The notes below the pieces were generated by a model, which had not been told where the DNA came from, searched no databases, and saw only the letters and a program-made list of their open reading frames with translations. DNA of 64,000 nt from Cryptomeria japonica (lineage: Eukaryota; Streptophyta; Pinopsida; Cupressales; Cupressaceae). Position 1 is the stretch's first letter. Every line of letters starts with the position of its first letter. The DNA is taken from positions 670,246,852 to 670,310,851 of the forward strand of contig NC_081412.1 of NCBI RefSeq assembly GCF_030272615.1, written 5' to 3'. The position numbers were made by a program, and so were the translations under genes. Below are positions 12,600 through 23,383 of this stretch, one piece after another.

Positions 12600-13877
12600 T
12601 GACACAATTTCCTTCTTTTTCCAAATCATCTGTAATTGCCTTTTATTTCCTCACCGTCTCCTCTAGGTTGATCTCTGCAATCTCTATCCAAGTGTCCAAC
12701 TTTGTGACAATGAAAACATGCCACACCAGGATTTCTCCATTATCTTCGATTATTCATTCCAAACCTTATAAAGAAGTTGGCACTTATATGTCCATATCTT
12801 CCACAACATTCACACTACATCCTTGCATTGTAATCCCATGGTACTGTCGAATACTGTCGGTTATGATCAGTGTGAGTTTGGTAGCCTCTAGTATTTTCTC
12901 GGTGTGCAGACCACATATAGTTCCTCTGTTTAAACCAACACTTCTTGGTACTATGTCCATATCTATTGTAGTTTTTACAAAACCCTTTCAATTTTGCCTT
13001 TTGATAATTGCTAGCAGACTTCATCCTACATTGGTTAGATGTGTGACCATATTTATTGCAATTGTAACAATAACCATTAGACCTAGTGACATTTGGTTGC
13101 TTACCTTTTCTGATTTGGCACATGTTAGCAGTATGACCTTGTTTTCCATAGTAGTTGCAAATAGGCTTCTTTCCTTTGATGTTCTTCTTATTTCTAGCTT
13201 GCTTTGATGATTCTCCTCTCTTGGTAGAGTCTTTTCCTTTGTAACCGAGTCCTGCAACTTTGTTGGGTCTTTTTGTATTTTGTTGCTCATCCAACATCTT
13301 TGATACTTCATAACTCTTTTTTAGTGTTTCTTTGGATTTCTTCTCTATTTCAAGTTCATCGGTCAACCGTGATATTTCAAGTTTCAATGCTTGATTCTCA
13401 TCATCTTTCAGATTTGCTTCATGATATGCATAACCCAATTGATCTAACAGATTTTGTTGAATCCCAATCAACCTTGTGATTTCATCATTCTTTTCAGATA
13501 CTAATGCTTCAAGATGTTGTTTTTCTCTTTCTAGATCTCTTACTTTATCCTCTGTTGTCCTCAATGCATCAAGATTTTCAGTCATGTGTGCTGAAATGTT
13601 CATGTCCTCTTTTCATTGCTTTTAGCTGATCAGTTAGTGCTTTGTTTTTTTCTTTCAGTTCTTCAATCTTTTCTTCAGTCTCTTTAGATATATTGTTCTC
13701 AGATGATGTCTCAATTTGTTCCACTAACTCTTGAGTGTCCTGCAAATCATCAAATAGTCTTCTTCTAACTTTCAGAGATTTTTGCATTTGTTTTTGCATG
13801 TCAGCAATCACTTGATTAGCATGATCCAATTCATTTTGAAGATTCACAATTCTCCAAGATTGTCTAAAGCCTTCCAT
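12600..13877 (-). pseudogene. Gag-like coiled-coil protein with zinc knuckles (element B)
   Basis: First gene of element B, starting at ATG 13877-13875, about 50 bases after the primer site. The N-terminal two thirds is heptad-rich (for example LQNELDHANQVIADMQKQMQ, then VRDLEREKQHLEALVSEKND) and predicts a long coiled coil. CCHC-type knuckles follow: CNYYGKQGHTANMC (second Cys lost), CYNCNKYGHTSNQC (canonical), CKNYNRYGHSTKKC (second Cys lost), a degenerate CGRYGHISANF, and CFHCHKVGHLDRDC near 12710-12670 (canonical). A frame change lies near 13590 and a TAG near 12815. No capsid domain is visible, unlike ordinary Copia gag. Likely role: self-assembly and RNA binding. Confidence 0.75.
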
Positions 13878-13925
13878 TGATAAGATCTTTCTCTTTAGGT
13901 AGTTAAACCCTTTTCCAAGACTCAA

Positions 13926-13939
13926 GCTCTGATACCAAT
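13926..13939 (-). promoter_or_regulatory. Primer-binding site of element B
   Basis: Minus-strand TGGTATCAGAGC, complementary to the 3' end of plant initiator tRNA-Met, two to three bases after the LTR end at 13940. It fixes the orientation of the element. Confidence 0.95.
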
Positions 13940-15095
13940 TGTTAGGCCCAATATGGAAAGCTAATGTATTGAGAGGGGAGGGGTGAATCAGTACTTCAAA
14001 ACTTTTCTTCAACAATAACTTTATTGTTAAGCATAAACCAAAAACTGTTGAAGCATAATATAAAGCTAAAACAAATAAATAACAATCATACATGATTCAC
14101 TTCCATAACTCATATATTCTGGTTACGCAGAAACTCTTGGTTAGAGAGAAAAACTGTGGTGGGGATGGCACCCACAAATTCACTACTACAATAATAAATG
14201 TTGTGTGGTTAGAGCTACATGTTCAGCTATTTCTGATAGCTTACCTTGTTAGGAGTATCAAGATCATTAGATCTACCTTGCTAAAGGATTTTACAACACT
14301 TATTCTAAATGTTGCACCTGCTTAAAGGATTTACAATTTATAGACTTTGTTAGAGTCTTTTACCCTGTTAAAGGTTTCTCTTACAACTCAAAATATTACA
14401 ATCAATACTACAAATATCTGCAACTTCACATCTGAAATGTTATAGCAGATTCTATGTGCTCAAAATGAGATTACCTTGCTTATAGCATACCTCGGTAACC
14501 CATAAAGTAACTCGATAAACCCTTCTATTTACTTTGTTCCTTGACTATTCTTTGAAATCCTTTTCGGTGACCTCTATGTCTCTGACAGTCACAATACTTA
14601 ATGCTTCCTTATGTCTTGCTTCACACACATACATCTTATCCTCGATTCATGTTGTATAAATAGATCTCTTATGATGGCGATCTTTTTCATTGCTTCGATC
14701 TTACAAACATGATTCATTAAATGAATAACCATACAAAATATTTCATTGGTTAGATGACCTCAAAATCATACAAAATCGTATGGTGCAATTTCCAATGTGA
14801 TAACGGTTTCCTGTTTCCTCGATCTTGTAACACACTTCCCATGTGTGTCTAGGTTCAATGAATCTAGTAACATGTTTCACTCGGTGTGTGTTAACTCGGT
14901 ATATCATTTTTGCTGCTCGGTAGACATAGAGTGTTACTCGGTAGATAGCTCGGTGTATACTAGGCTCTGTGACTACTTTCTATTATAACTGACTTCTCTG
15001 TGCTTACCGACTGAATATTTCGGTAGTATTAACTGACTAGAGTGTATAGAATGACTTTGAACATAAAACTAATGACAACTTAGTGAATAGTAACA
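13940..15095 (-). repeat. 5' LTR of element B
   Basis: 1,156 bp copy of 7157-8310. It is followed on the right by ATATG (15096-15100), matching the left target duplication. The hairpin motif lies at 13966-13994. Confidence 0.95.
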
Positions 15096-15127
15096 ATATG
15101 GTGTCCTATGACCCCTTAGGACACCAT

Positions 15128-16542
15128 TATTGGCATATGATGAACTGGTATGATGATAATGTATGTTGTCATTAATGTCAATAAGTGCAGGTGAACTAGT
15201 ATGAAGATTGGAAGAAGTTTTTATTGATGTTCAAGTAGGAGAACCGGTATGAAGGGATGAAGTGGACCGGTGTCAGGGTTTCACTAAGTGTGACTACCAG
15301 TTGGTAGTCTCAGCTCTAGGGTTTCCAATTTGACAATCTAGCTTGTGTGATGCAACTGGTGACATTCTATGATGCGTTAGCTAAGAGATGAGGATGAGAT
15401 CGAGATGCCACGTCAGTTTTGTACATGTGAAGGATTTCCTTGAGGATCTTGCATGTGAAGATCAATTGCATTAAATGTCTACCTCAGGAATGAACATTCT
15501 TCTTAGTGGTATGTGAAGAGAGCATGATGGGTTACTGATTTCCATATGTGGTGAAGAATGGATGATGCAGAATGACTTGTGATTTTTTTGAGATTGTTTT
15601 ATTCTATGCAAAGTGTTTGAATGGTCAGGATTGGACTGCTTTTAATTGTAAACCTAAAATGTTTAGGGTTTAGGGTTTATGCTACTGACCTAATTGTTGT
15701 CTACAAGGTCGATGATGGTTGTTATTGTTTGTGTTGGCAAATGTTGTGTTTGTATCCGAGTGATGAGATACTTGCTAGACCAGTGAGTGAAAAATTGCAG
15801 AGTGTGATTGTAGAGTAGAGGAGCTGAAAAGGATTTGCCTTAGCATGTAGTGTTGTTATCAGATCAGAGCTTTACCTATTGTCTTCTAAACATTTCAACA
15901 ATAGGAAAATCCCTTTACTAGGTAGCTTTAATAGGCCTATTACAAATCCTCTAACAAGGTGACTCAAGATCATTGAGTTCTTGAAATCCTCTAGCAAGGT
16001 AACCTTTAACAGGGTATATAGCCATCCCTTAATTGGGTGATCTTTAATAGGATCGGTTCCTAACAAAACCTTATTGTAAAGTCTTTAACCGGACTAGGCT
16101 CCTAACCGAGTGAGCTTCAAAAGAGTTCAAAAACAAGCTTGTGAGTATTCATCCCCGTCGTGGTTTTTCCTATTTGGGTTTCCACGTGAAAAATATTTGT
16201 GTCATGAGTTGTGCATTTTTCATGTGATGATTGAGCAATATTTGTTTAGGTGAATATGCATGCAAAACTAATGGTCATGGTAATACTAATACAAAACATG
16301 CATGCATATATTGGTGAAGTAGTTATCAGGTGTTCAATGTTATTTGAAGTATTCAGTTTTACTAGTTTAGATGTCTGAAGTCTTACTCTATTTAACCAGT
16401 ATTGCCATGGTTAAGTTCAATGATGAAGACAACCGATTAGCATTGTTTTAACTTGATAAGTTGTGGAGAAGTTTTTATATGTACTGATTCACCCCCCCTC
16501 TCAGTACCAATTAGGGTATTTGTTGTTCATCATTATTTATCA
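15128..16542 (+). mobile_element. Solo LTR of the Copia family
   Basis: Starts TATTGGCATATG (first base pair decayed from TGTTGGC) and ends TTTATCA. It is flanked by exact 5-bp duplications ACCAT at 15123-15127 and 16543-16547. The sequence resembles the Copia-2 LTR in reverse complement, including ACCAGTTGGTAGTCTC. The hairpin motif with perfect 7-bp arms lies at 16481-16507. No internal sequence is present, so this is an LTR left by LTR-LTR recombination. Confidence 0.9.
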
Positions 16543-17230
16543 ACCATATGACCCCTTAAGGCACCACACGATCCATAACAACACCATATGGTGTTCTAAG
16601 GGGTCATAGGATGCCATATGACCCCTCAAGACCATACGACCCATAACAACACCATATGGTATTCTAAAGTGTCATATGGTGTTCTATGACCCCTTAGGAC
16701 ACTATTTGGTGTCGTTATAGGTCCTATGGTATGATAAGGGATCATATAGTGTCATATGAATCCTTAGGAGATCTTATGACACCTTAGATGTTGGTAGGGG
16801 TCATATAGTGTCCCATGACCCCTTATGGCACTATATGGTGCTGTTATGTGTCTTATGGTGTCATATGACCCCTAGGACACTTTATGACCCCTTAGGACAC
16901 CATATGGTGTCGTTAGGGGTCATATGGTGTTCTAAGGGGTCATATGGTCTCCAACGACCCCTTAGGATACTATTTGATCCCTTAGGACTCCATATGGTGT
17001 CATTATGGGTCATATGGTGTCCTAAAAGGTCAAATAGTGTTCTATGACCCCTTAGGACATCATTCGGTGTCATTATGGGTTGTATGGTGTGCTAAGGGGT
17101 CATATGGTGTCCTATGACCCCTTAGGATTCCATATAACCTCTTATGTGTCGTTATAGGTCATATGATGTCCTATGACCCCTTATGACACATGCATGGGTC
17201 CCTAGGATACCATATGACCTCTAAGATAAC
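16543..17230. repeat. Palindromic CATATGGTGTC / GACCCCTTAGG array
   Basis: About 690 bp of irregular units built from CATATGGTGTCCTAAGGGGT and its reverse complement, present in both orientations, so the tract can fold on itself at many points. It continues left as 15096-15127 and 7080-7156, showing that element B and the solo LTR inserted into one array. Confidence 0.9.
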
Positions 17231-17235
17231 CATAT

Positions 17236-17734
17236 AACCCTAGAGAGAGAGAGAGAGGGGAGGAAAGGGATGGAATGAGAGAGAGATACACCTAAGAGAG
17301 GATGAGAGTGAGATAGATAGATAGAGAATTAGAGGGAGAGATAAGAGATAAATGAGAGAAAGAGAGATGGAGAGAGAGAGAGGGGGAGAGAGGAGAGAGG
17401 GAGAGAGGAATAGAGACTTGATACTCTCCCCTTCTCTTTTCCTCATACCCCTTCTTCTCTCTCTCTCTCCTCCTTCTCTCCCTTTCTCCCTCCTTCCCTC
17501 TCTCCCTCTCTCTCTTCCTCTTTCTCCCTCTCCCTCTCTCTCCATCTCTCCCCTTGTCCCTACCTCCATACCCCTTCTTCTCTCCCTCCCTCCCTCCCTC
17601 CCCCCTCTCTCTCTCTTCCTCTCTCTCTCCCTCTTTCTCTCCCTCCCTCCTCCTTCTCTCCCTCTCCCCATCTCCCTCCTCTCTCTCTCTCTCTCTCTCT
17701 CTCTTGCACTCACTCTCTCTCTCCCTCTCCCACT

Positions 17735-17769
<35 letters not shown>

Positions 17770-17905
17770 TCTTCCTCTCCCTCTCTCCCTCCCTCCCTCC
17801 ATCCTCCCCTCCTCTCTCCCTCCCCCACTCCTCCTCTCCCCCTTCCCCCCCTCTCCCCTCCCCCCCCTCTCTCTCTCTCTCCCTTCATCCCTTTTCCTTC
17901 ACACT
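17236..17905. repeat. Polypurine then polypyrimidine block
   Basis: Plus strand is GAGA-rich from 17236 to about 17415, then switches to CTCT/CCCTCC-rich until about 17905. The switch gives a mirror/inverted arrangement able to form cruciform or triplex structures. Long open frames through it in several frames (Ser/Leu/Pro or Arg/Glu only) are composition artefacts. Confidence 0.95.
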
Positions 17906-17934
17906 TTTCTACTACAAATAGCACGTACAAGGTA

Positions 17935-19115
17935 CTAAACCTATTAGTTCCAACACTTTGGGATACATGAGAGGGGCATGTGTAGTGTAAAATTTCCCAC
18001 TTGGATGCACTCATAATGTCGGTTTGTGCACAAAATGAACCAAATCAATTCTAGCCAATCCTGCAACTTTGCATTGCATGCAACTGACAGTTTTTGCAAC
18101 GGGAAAAAAAAAATGCTACCAATTGAAAATGGCTCCTAGTCGTAAAAACTTGAGATAGACCATTGTAGAGGATCCTCACATGACCCCATAGGTTTAAACA
18201 GATCGATCACGTGTGTCCTGGATTGGAAGAAATAGTCCATCAAAGTTTGACAATTTTTTAGACTCAAGGCACTTAAGAGATCGCACCGGTAGGGTATGAC
18301 TCTTGATGTTACGACGCTTTGGTATGCATGATAGAGGAATTCCTAGCATAAACCTTCCTGTTTGGATGTGCTTGTGACATTGGTTTGTACACATGATGAA
18401 CCAAATCAATTCTAGCCAATCCTGCAACTTTGCATTGCATACATAGGACAGTTTTTGCAGAAGGTGAAAAAAAGTTACCAATTGAAAATGGCTTTGATTC
18501 ATCAAAAACTGAGATAGACCATTTTAGAGGATCCTCACATGACCCAACGAATTCAAATAGATCGATCATATGTGTCCTATATTGGAAGAAACAGTCCATC
18601 AAAGTTTGACAATTTTTTGGACTCAGGGCACTTGAGAGATCGCACCAGTAGGTTATGACTCCCGATGTTCCAGAGCTTTGGGATGCACAATAGGGGCATG
18701 CCTAGCGTAAACCTACCCACCAAGACATGCTTATGATGTTGGTTTGTGCACACAATGAACTGAATCAATTCTAGCCAATCCTGCAACTTTGCATTGCATG
18801 CAACTAATGATTTTTGCAGCAGGCGAAAAAAGGCTACCAATTGAAAATGGCTCCTATTTATCAAAAACTGAGGTAGTCCATTATAGAGGAGCCTCACACA
18901 ACCCCATGGGTTCAAACAAATTGATCATATATGTCCTAGATTGGAAGAAACAGTCCGTCAAAGTTTGACAATTTTTTGGACTCATGGCACTTGAGAGATT
19001 GCATCGGTAGGGTATGCCTCTCGACGTTCCAATGCTTTGGGATGCACAAAAAGAGCATGCCTAGTGTAAAACTTCCCACTCGGACATGTTTGTAACATCA
19101 GTTTGTGCACACAAA
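17935..19115. repeat. 360-bp tandem repeat, about 3.3 copies
   Basis: The anchor CTGCAACTTTGCATTGCAT recurs at 18061, 18422 and 18781, giving a period of 359-361. Copies differ by scattered substitutions. Each copy keeps a minus-strand open frame of about 100 residues containing NAKLQDWLELI and SKKLSNFDGLFLPI. That could be a relic of a coding source or chance. A partial copy ends near 19110. Confidence 0.9.
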
Positions 19116-19620
19116 AACCAAAATTTGACCATTGCGAGCATGAGGGTGCTCTCGCACCAAACACATATTGTTGTTTATATTCATATTGTTGACTACATAT
19201 GCAAATATTCATTTAAATTTATAAAAGTGCAGCTCCCAAATACAACAAATACACAATAATGAACTGAATACAAGGATTTTGTAGTGTCAATTCAAAATTT
19301 TAGAAATTTAATCAAATCATATTCCACGATTGCAATGTTTTATATCATATATTTTTGTTGTTTATATTCATACTGTTGATTACATAGGCAAATGATCAAT
19401 TAAATTTATAAAAGGATAGCCACGAAATACAATTAATACAAAATAATGAACTTAGTACACATTTATTGGATAAAATATCAACATTTATATATATCAAAAA
19501 AGGCATGTACGCCAAGTCAATACAAGTATTACAAAAATATGGTATGCCATGTCCAAATCGATATACAATAAAAATGTAGAATATATCTACATGTATTGGT
19601 CATTCTATGACCAAAACTAA
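19116..19620. repeat. AT-rich spacer with a 190-bp-spaced direct repeat
   Basis: TTGTTTATATTCATATTG and the following 90 bases at about 19171 recur, diverged, at about 19358. No coding signal. Confidence 0.7.
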
Positions 19621-19632
19621 CACTATATGATC

Positions 19633-20060
19633 CTAAACTTGTGGTGGATCATTAAAATCAAGCCTCTTCGATGCAGTACGCAACTTTGTAGATGGCTGCA
19701 AAACCACAATTCAAAAGCCAAGCTAGAATTCTTTTGTAGAAAATAGTTCACAATTAACAACATAACTATGCGTTTAACTATAATTCATTTGCAATTGAAA
19801 TGTAGATTACCTCATCCACTAATCTAGGAGCTAATATCTTCCCTCTCCTCTCCTTGTCACTCTTAAGAGTTTTATTGAAGACATACTTAAAAGGATCCAT
19901 GTTATGGTTGTACCACGAAGGGGTTTATTGCAAATTAAATGTACAATTAATACAATGTACTAACATAAATATATCAAAAACACTTAAAAGGTATAATATA
20001 GAGAACATTGATCTACCCGTGCCTGAGATGCTTCTCCAATGGACTGAGGATGGCTCACCA
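19633..20060 (-). pseudogene. Possible exons of a broken minus-strand gene
   Basis: Terminal exon 19695-19633 (PSTKLRTASKRLDFNDPPQV, stop TAG) is preceded by a TTTTGCAG acceptor. An upstream exon ends at 19811 with donor GAG/GTAATC and encodes SWYNHNMDPFKYVFNKTLKS followed by KERRGKILAPRLVDE. The join over the 115-bp intron is in phase. A third open piece (20060-20000) reads HPQSIGEASQARVDQ. The upstream acceptor of the middle exon is degenerate. The sequence stops where an LTR-like fragment begins at 20061. I do not recognise the protein; a host gene fragment or a DNA-transposon gene are both possible. Confidence 0.35.
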
Positions 20061-20390
20061 TGTTAGGATTAATGGTAATCCTAGAGATACTAAGATGGGG
20101 GGGTGAATCAGTATCTAACCGGTAATCAAAATATTTGACCTTATTAAGTATTTTGTATTCCAAAACAATGTATCGGTAAATAAGAATTAATGCAGTAAAT
20201 AGGAACAATAAAGACAGTATAGAAAACACACCATAACGCAAGATTTTTAACAAGGAAACCTGGTGTGGGAAAAACCTCGGTGGGATTTGTGACCCACAAT
20301 ATTCACTCACTCGCCAATGAATGGATATTACTTACAATGTGGTACCTGCACATGCAGGAAGGCCAACTGCCTAGAGCTCACTGCTCAAAT
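20061..20390 (-). repeat. Inverted LTR-end fragment
   Basis: Begins TGTTAGGATT and is the reverse complement, at roughly 85 percent by eye, of 21580-21897, the 3' part of the element A LTR. It includes the hairpin motif at 20086-20115. No primer site lies outside it (the flank reads GGCTCACCA), and similarity ends near 20390, so it is a truncated LTR in the opposite orientation. Confidence 0.65.
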
Positions 20391-21128
20391 GTGATGTGCC
20401 CATCTAAATAATCAAAACATGATAATACTAATCTAAAATGGAATTTAATAATTAAAAATAATAAAATTAAAATATAAAAAAAATATTATTGAATAATGAA
20501 TAACATTTATCTCTATAATAATTAATTATTAAATAAAATATTAATTTGCAATCAATATTAACTATTATTAAATAATTATTAAATAAACACATAGTTGCAG
20601 ACAAAATCTGACGCATGTCAAATTTGTCTACCTTTGCATATATGTATAAAAGAGACAAGGGAGCTAGGTAGCAAAGGAGATAGTATTTATTGATAATATT
20701 ATAATATAGACCATAATGAATTAATTAAGGTGTGATTTAATATAGTGAGGGGAAAATTGGGATTTAATATGAAATTTGAGTAAAAGGTTGGGAGAGTCGC
20801 AGACCTATGGGAACTTAGTCACATAAATAAAGATAGTTGTGAATTGGGAAGACAAATCAAATATCCATATACCGAAACATTCCCATATAACAGTAGAAAT
20901 GATAATTAGAGCAGTGAATTAAATAATATAATCAACAACTATCGTGTGCTATAAAAAGACACAACGATTTGAATATAGGAAGGATTAATTGATGAGGAGC
21001 ACATATTGATGGATACAGAAAAATGAACAACAACTTAGAATACTCAAATCTGAACCGTAATAGAAATGGGAGGAATTATACGTAAGAAGTTCTTACACAC
21101 CAACACATATCCATCAGGAATTAGTGAT
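20391..21128. other. AT-rich spacer
   Basis: Strongly AT-rich, especially 20440-20620 (TTAATTATT words). No gene or element boundary recognised. Confidence 0.5.
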
Positions 21129-21897
21129 TATTGGCATTGCACACTCCAATGAGAATTGTAGATGATTGAAGGTATTCTCATTGATGGCAACCTTCCAATT
21201 CTATGGCACCGGCACCGACAAACTCTACACCGACAGATAGTCCACCGATAGTGACAAAGATGATTACTGGCACCCTCGCCGACAGGATTTTGTTTATTGT
21301 ATATTGTATTTAATTGTAATATTTTTCTTGTAAGTCAACATGGCATATTGTAATAAGACTCATATATAAGTATGAGATCTTGTAAATCATTTTAGGAGAG
21401 ATACACATAGATGGTTATGATAAGTGAATATTAAGGCAGATTTTGAAGTAAGATTTATGGTTGTTGTAAGAGCTTAAACCGGTACTGAACCTGGCATAGC
21501 AGATACTTTTTGTAGCAGTACATCACATTGGATTTCCATAATCCATTTTGTAAGTCAGTGAGACTTCCTTTTGTAATTGAGTAGTGAGCTCTAGGCAGTT
21601 GGCCTTCCTGCATGTGCAGGCACCACCTATTGTAAGTAATATCCATTCATTGGCCAGTGAGTGAATATTGTGGGTCCCAAATCCCACTGAGGTTTTTCCC
21701 ACACTGGGTTTCCTCGCCAAAATTCTTGTGTTATGGTGTGTTTTCTATGTTGTGTTTATTGTTCATATTTACTGCATTAATTCTTGCTTACTAGTACATT
21801 GTTTTGGAATGCAATTTATTTAATAAGATCAGAAAATCTATTTACCAGTTAGATACTGATTGAGGCCCCCCTCTTAGTATCTTTGGGAATCCTAATA
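21129..21897 (+). repeat. 5' LTR of element A
   Basis: Right end AATCCTAATA (decayed CA) lies directly before the primer site. The left end is placed at TATTGGCATTGC because the related LTRs start TGTTGGCAT/TATTGGCAT. The length, about 769 bp, depends on that choice. The hairpin motif GATACT...AGTATC lies at 21852-21881. Confidence 0.6.
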
Positions 21898-21968
21898 ATT
21901 GGTATCAAAGTCGGGTCCTCTATTTTCAAAAGCTTAACAGCTTGAGGGAGATTCTGACACTGGTATAG
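21898..21968 (+). promoter_or_regulatory. Primer site and leader of element A
   Basis: TTGGTATCAAAG follows the LTR (tRNA-Met type, two changes from TGGTATCAGAGC). The next 45 bases contain GGTCCTCTATTTT, AAGCTTAAC and GCTTGAGG in the same order and spacing as the Copia-1 leader (reverse complement of 31465-31533). Confidence 0.85.
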
Positions 21969-23080
21969 ATGGAAAACTTGAGAAAGCAATTGGAAACACC
22001 TCTTTCAGATTATGATGCAGAAAAGTTGAAGAATATGAAACTTGAAGATGATCTAAAGACTGCACAAGAATTCATTCAAGGAATTCAAGAAAATCTCACT
22101 ATTACTAGGAACAAAAGAAGAGAACTTCATGAGAAGATGCAGAGTGATGATGATGAAAAGTAAACTCTTAATGACCTTGTGAACAAGTTGAGACAAGAAA
22201 ACAGCACCATGAGAAATGAGATGCAAGATATGACTATGAGGTTTTGCAAAGACATTGAAGATAGAAAGAAGAATGAACATGACTTGATTAGAAGAATAAA
22301 TAATGTTGGAAATGAAAATACAAGACTTAGTCATGAAAATGATATGTTGAAGACAAATTTGATGCACACACAAAATGATAAATCTGAACTTATGAGATAG
22401 AAGGGAATCTTGGAAAATGATTTAGCTACTACAAATCAACACAAAGAGAAATTCAAGAAAAGTTCAGAGGAACTTGATAACATGCTGAAAAATCAAAAAC
22501 CTGATGGAGATACCAATGGACTTGACTTTGAAGTTGGTGAAAGCTCTGGTACTGCAAACAATCATGATCACAGCAAACTGGTAAGACAACCTAATGCCTA
22601 CAAATTTAATGGGAAATGCTTTAACTGTAACAAGTATGGTCATAGAGAAAATTGGCATAGATCTAGAAACTATTAGAACACTAATGCACCCACCAGTCAA
22701 TGTTCCAAATGCAACAAAATTGGTCATAATTCAGAAAATTGTAGAATGAATGTAAGATGTTATGTTTGTGGAAGATTTGGACACTTATCTAATCAATGCA
22801 GAACACATACTAGCATAGGATATGGAAAGGCTATTCTAAAAAACAATGTGAATTGCTATGCTTGTAACAAGATTGGATATATTGCAAAATTTTGTAGAAG
22901 TAAGGCATCACTGGCAAATAACAAAGGACCCAGTTTGAAAGGTAAAGAGAAGGTTGAAGAGGTAAAGCAATAATTTTCAAAACAATGGATTAGAAAGACA
23001 AATCAAAAAGTTGATGAAGCTATTCCTTCACCAGTAGAACAAAGTATTACTCCACTGGTAGGAGATTCTTCATCTAACTG
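21969..23080 (+). pseudogene. Gag-like coiled-coil/zinc-knuckle protein (element A)
   Basis: A single frame from ATG 21969 broken by stops near 22161, 22398, 22674 and 22971. Residues 1 to about 175 are heptad-rich (MENLRKQLETPLSDYDAEKL, then LRQENSTMRNEMQDM), a probable coiled coil. Four knuckles follow: CFNCNKYGHRENWH (last Cys lost), CSKCNKIGHNSENC, CYVCGRFGHLSNQC (both canonical) and CYACNKIGYIAKFC (His lost). The layout matches the element B protein but the sequences are well diverged. No capsid domain is seen. Stops without frameshifts suggest decay mainly by point mutation. Confidence 0.75.
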
Positions 23081-23383
23081 AAAAGAAACCTTTTGGGGGT
23101 ATGGAAACTAATTGAAAATCATGCTAGTTTACCCTCAATTGATGGTAAGAAGATGAATTACTTCTTCACTGGAAGATGTGTTAAGTTTCACTTAACCAAC
23201 AAGCATTTATTATGGTAGTTGAAGGAAAAGACATTATAAAGCAAGTGTTTTTCATTCTTTTTCACTCACCGAGCATTCAAATTTCCTAAGAGTGCGAAAG
23301 ACCCGAGGGAAGGCATCCATAGCAAGAAGTGAAGCAAAATCTTTCAAGCAATCAAACTTAAAGGCAGATTAAGGTATTTATCA

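Larger units (their letters stand above)
7157..15095 (-). mobile_element. Element B: complete LTR element with gag-like gene and ORF2, no pol
   Basis: Minus-strand element of 7,939 bp. The LTRs (7157-8310 and 13940-15095) start TG and end CA, and 5-bp target duplications ATATG lie at 7152-7156 and 15096-15100. The tRNA-Met-type primer site follows the 5' LTR, and polypurine tracts precede the 3' LTR. Between them are a coiled-coil/zinc-knuckle protein (13877-12600) and a long ORF2 (12043-8656). I read the whole interior on the minus strand and find no protease DSG/DTG, no reverse transcriptase YVDD and no integrase motif. The LTRs are very similar by eye, so insertion is fairly recent. The element must depend on enzymes from elsewhere. 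Confidence 0.85.

Noticed and set aside
17352..17970. Several overlapping frames of 100-240 residues on both strands
   Set aside because: They are translations of CT/GA dinucleotide and CCCTCC repeats, with only two to four amino acids represented.
18194..18915. Possible small genes in the 360-bp repeat
   Set aside because: No recognised domain; kept only as a low-interest observation because the frame recurs in each copy.
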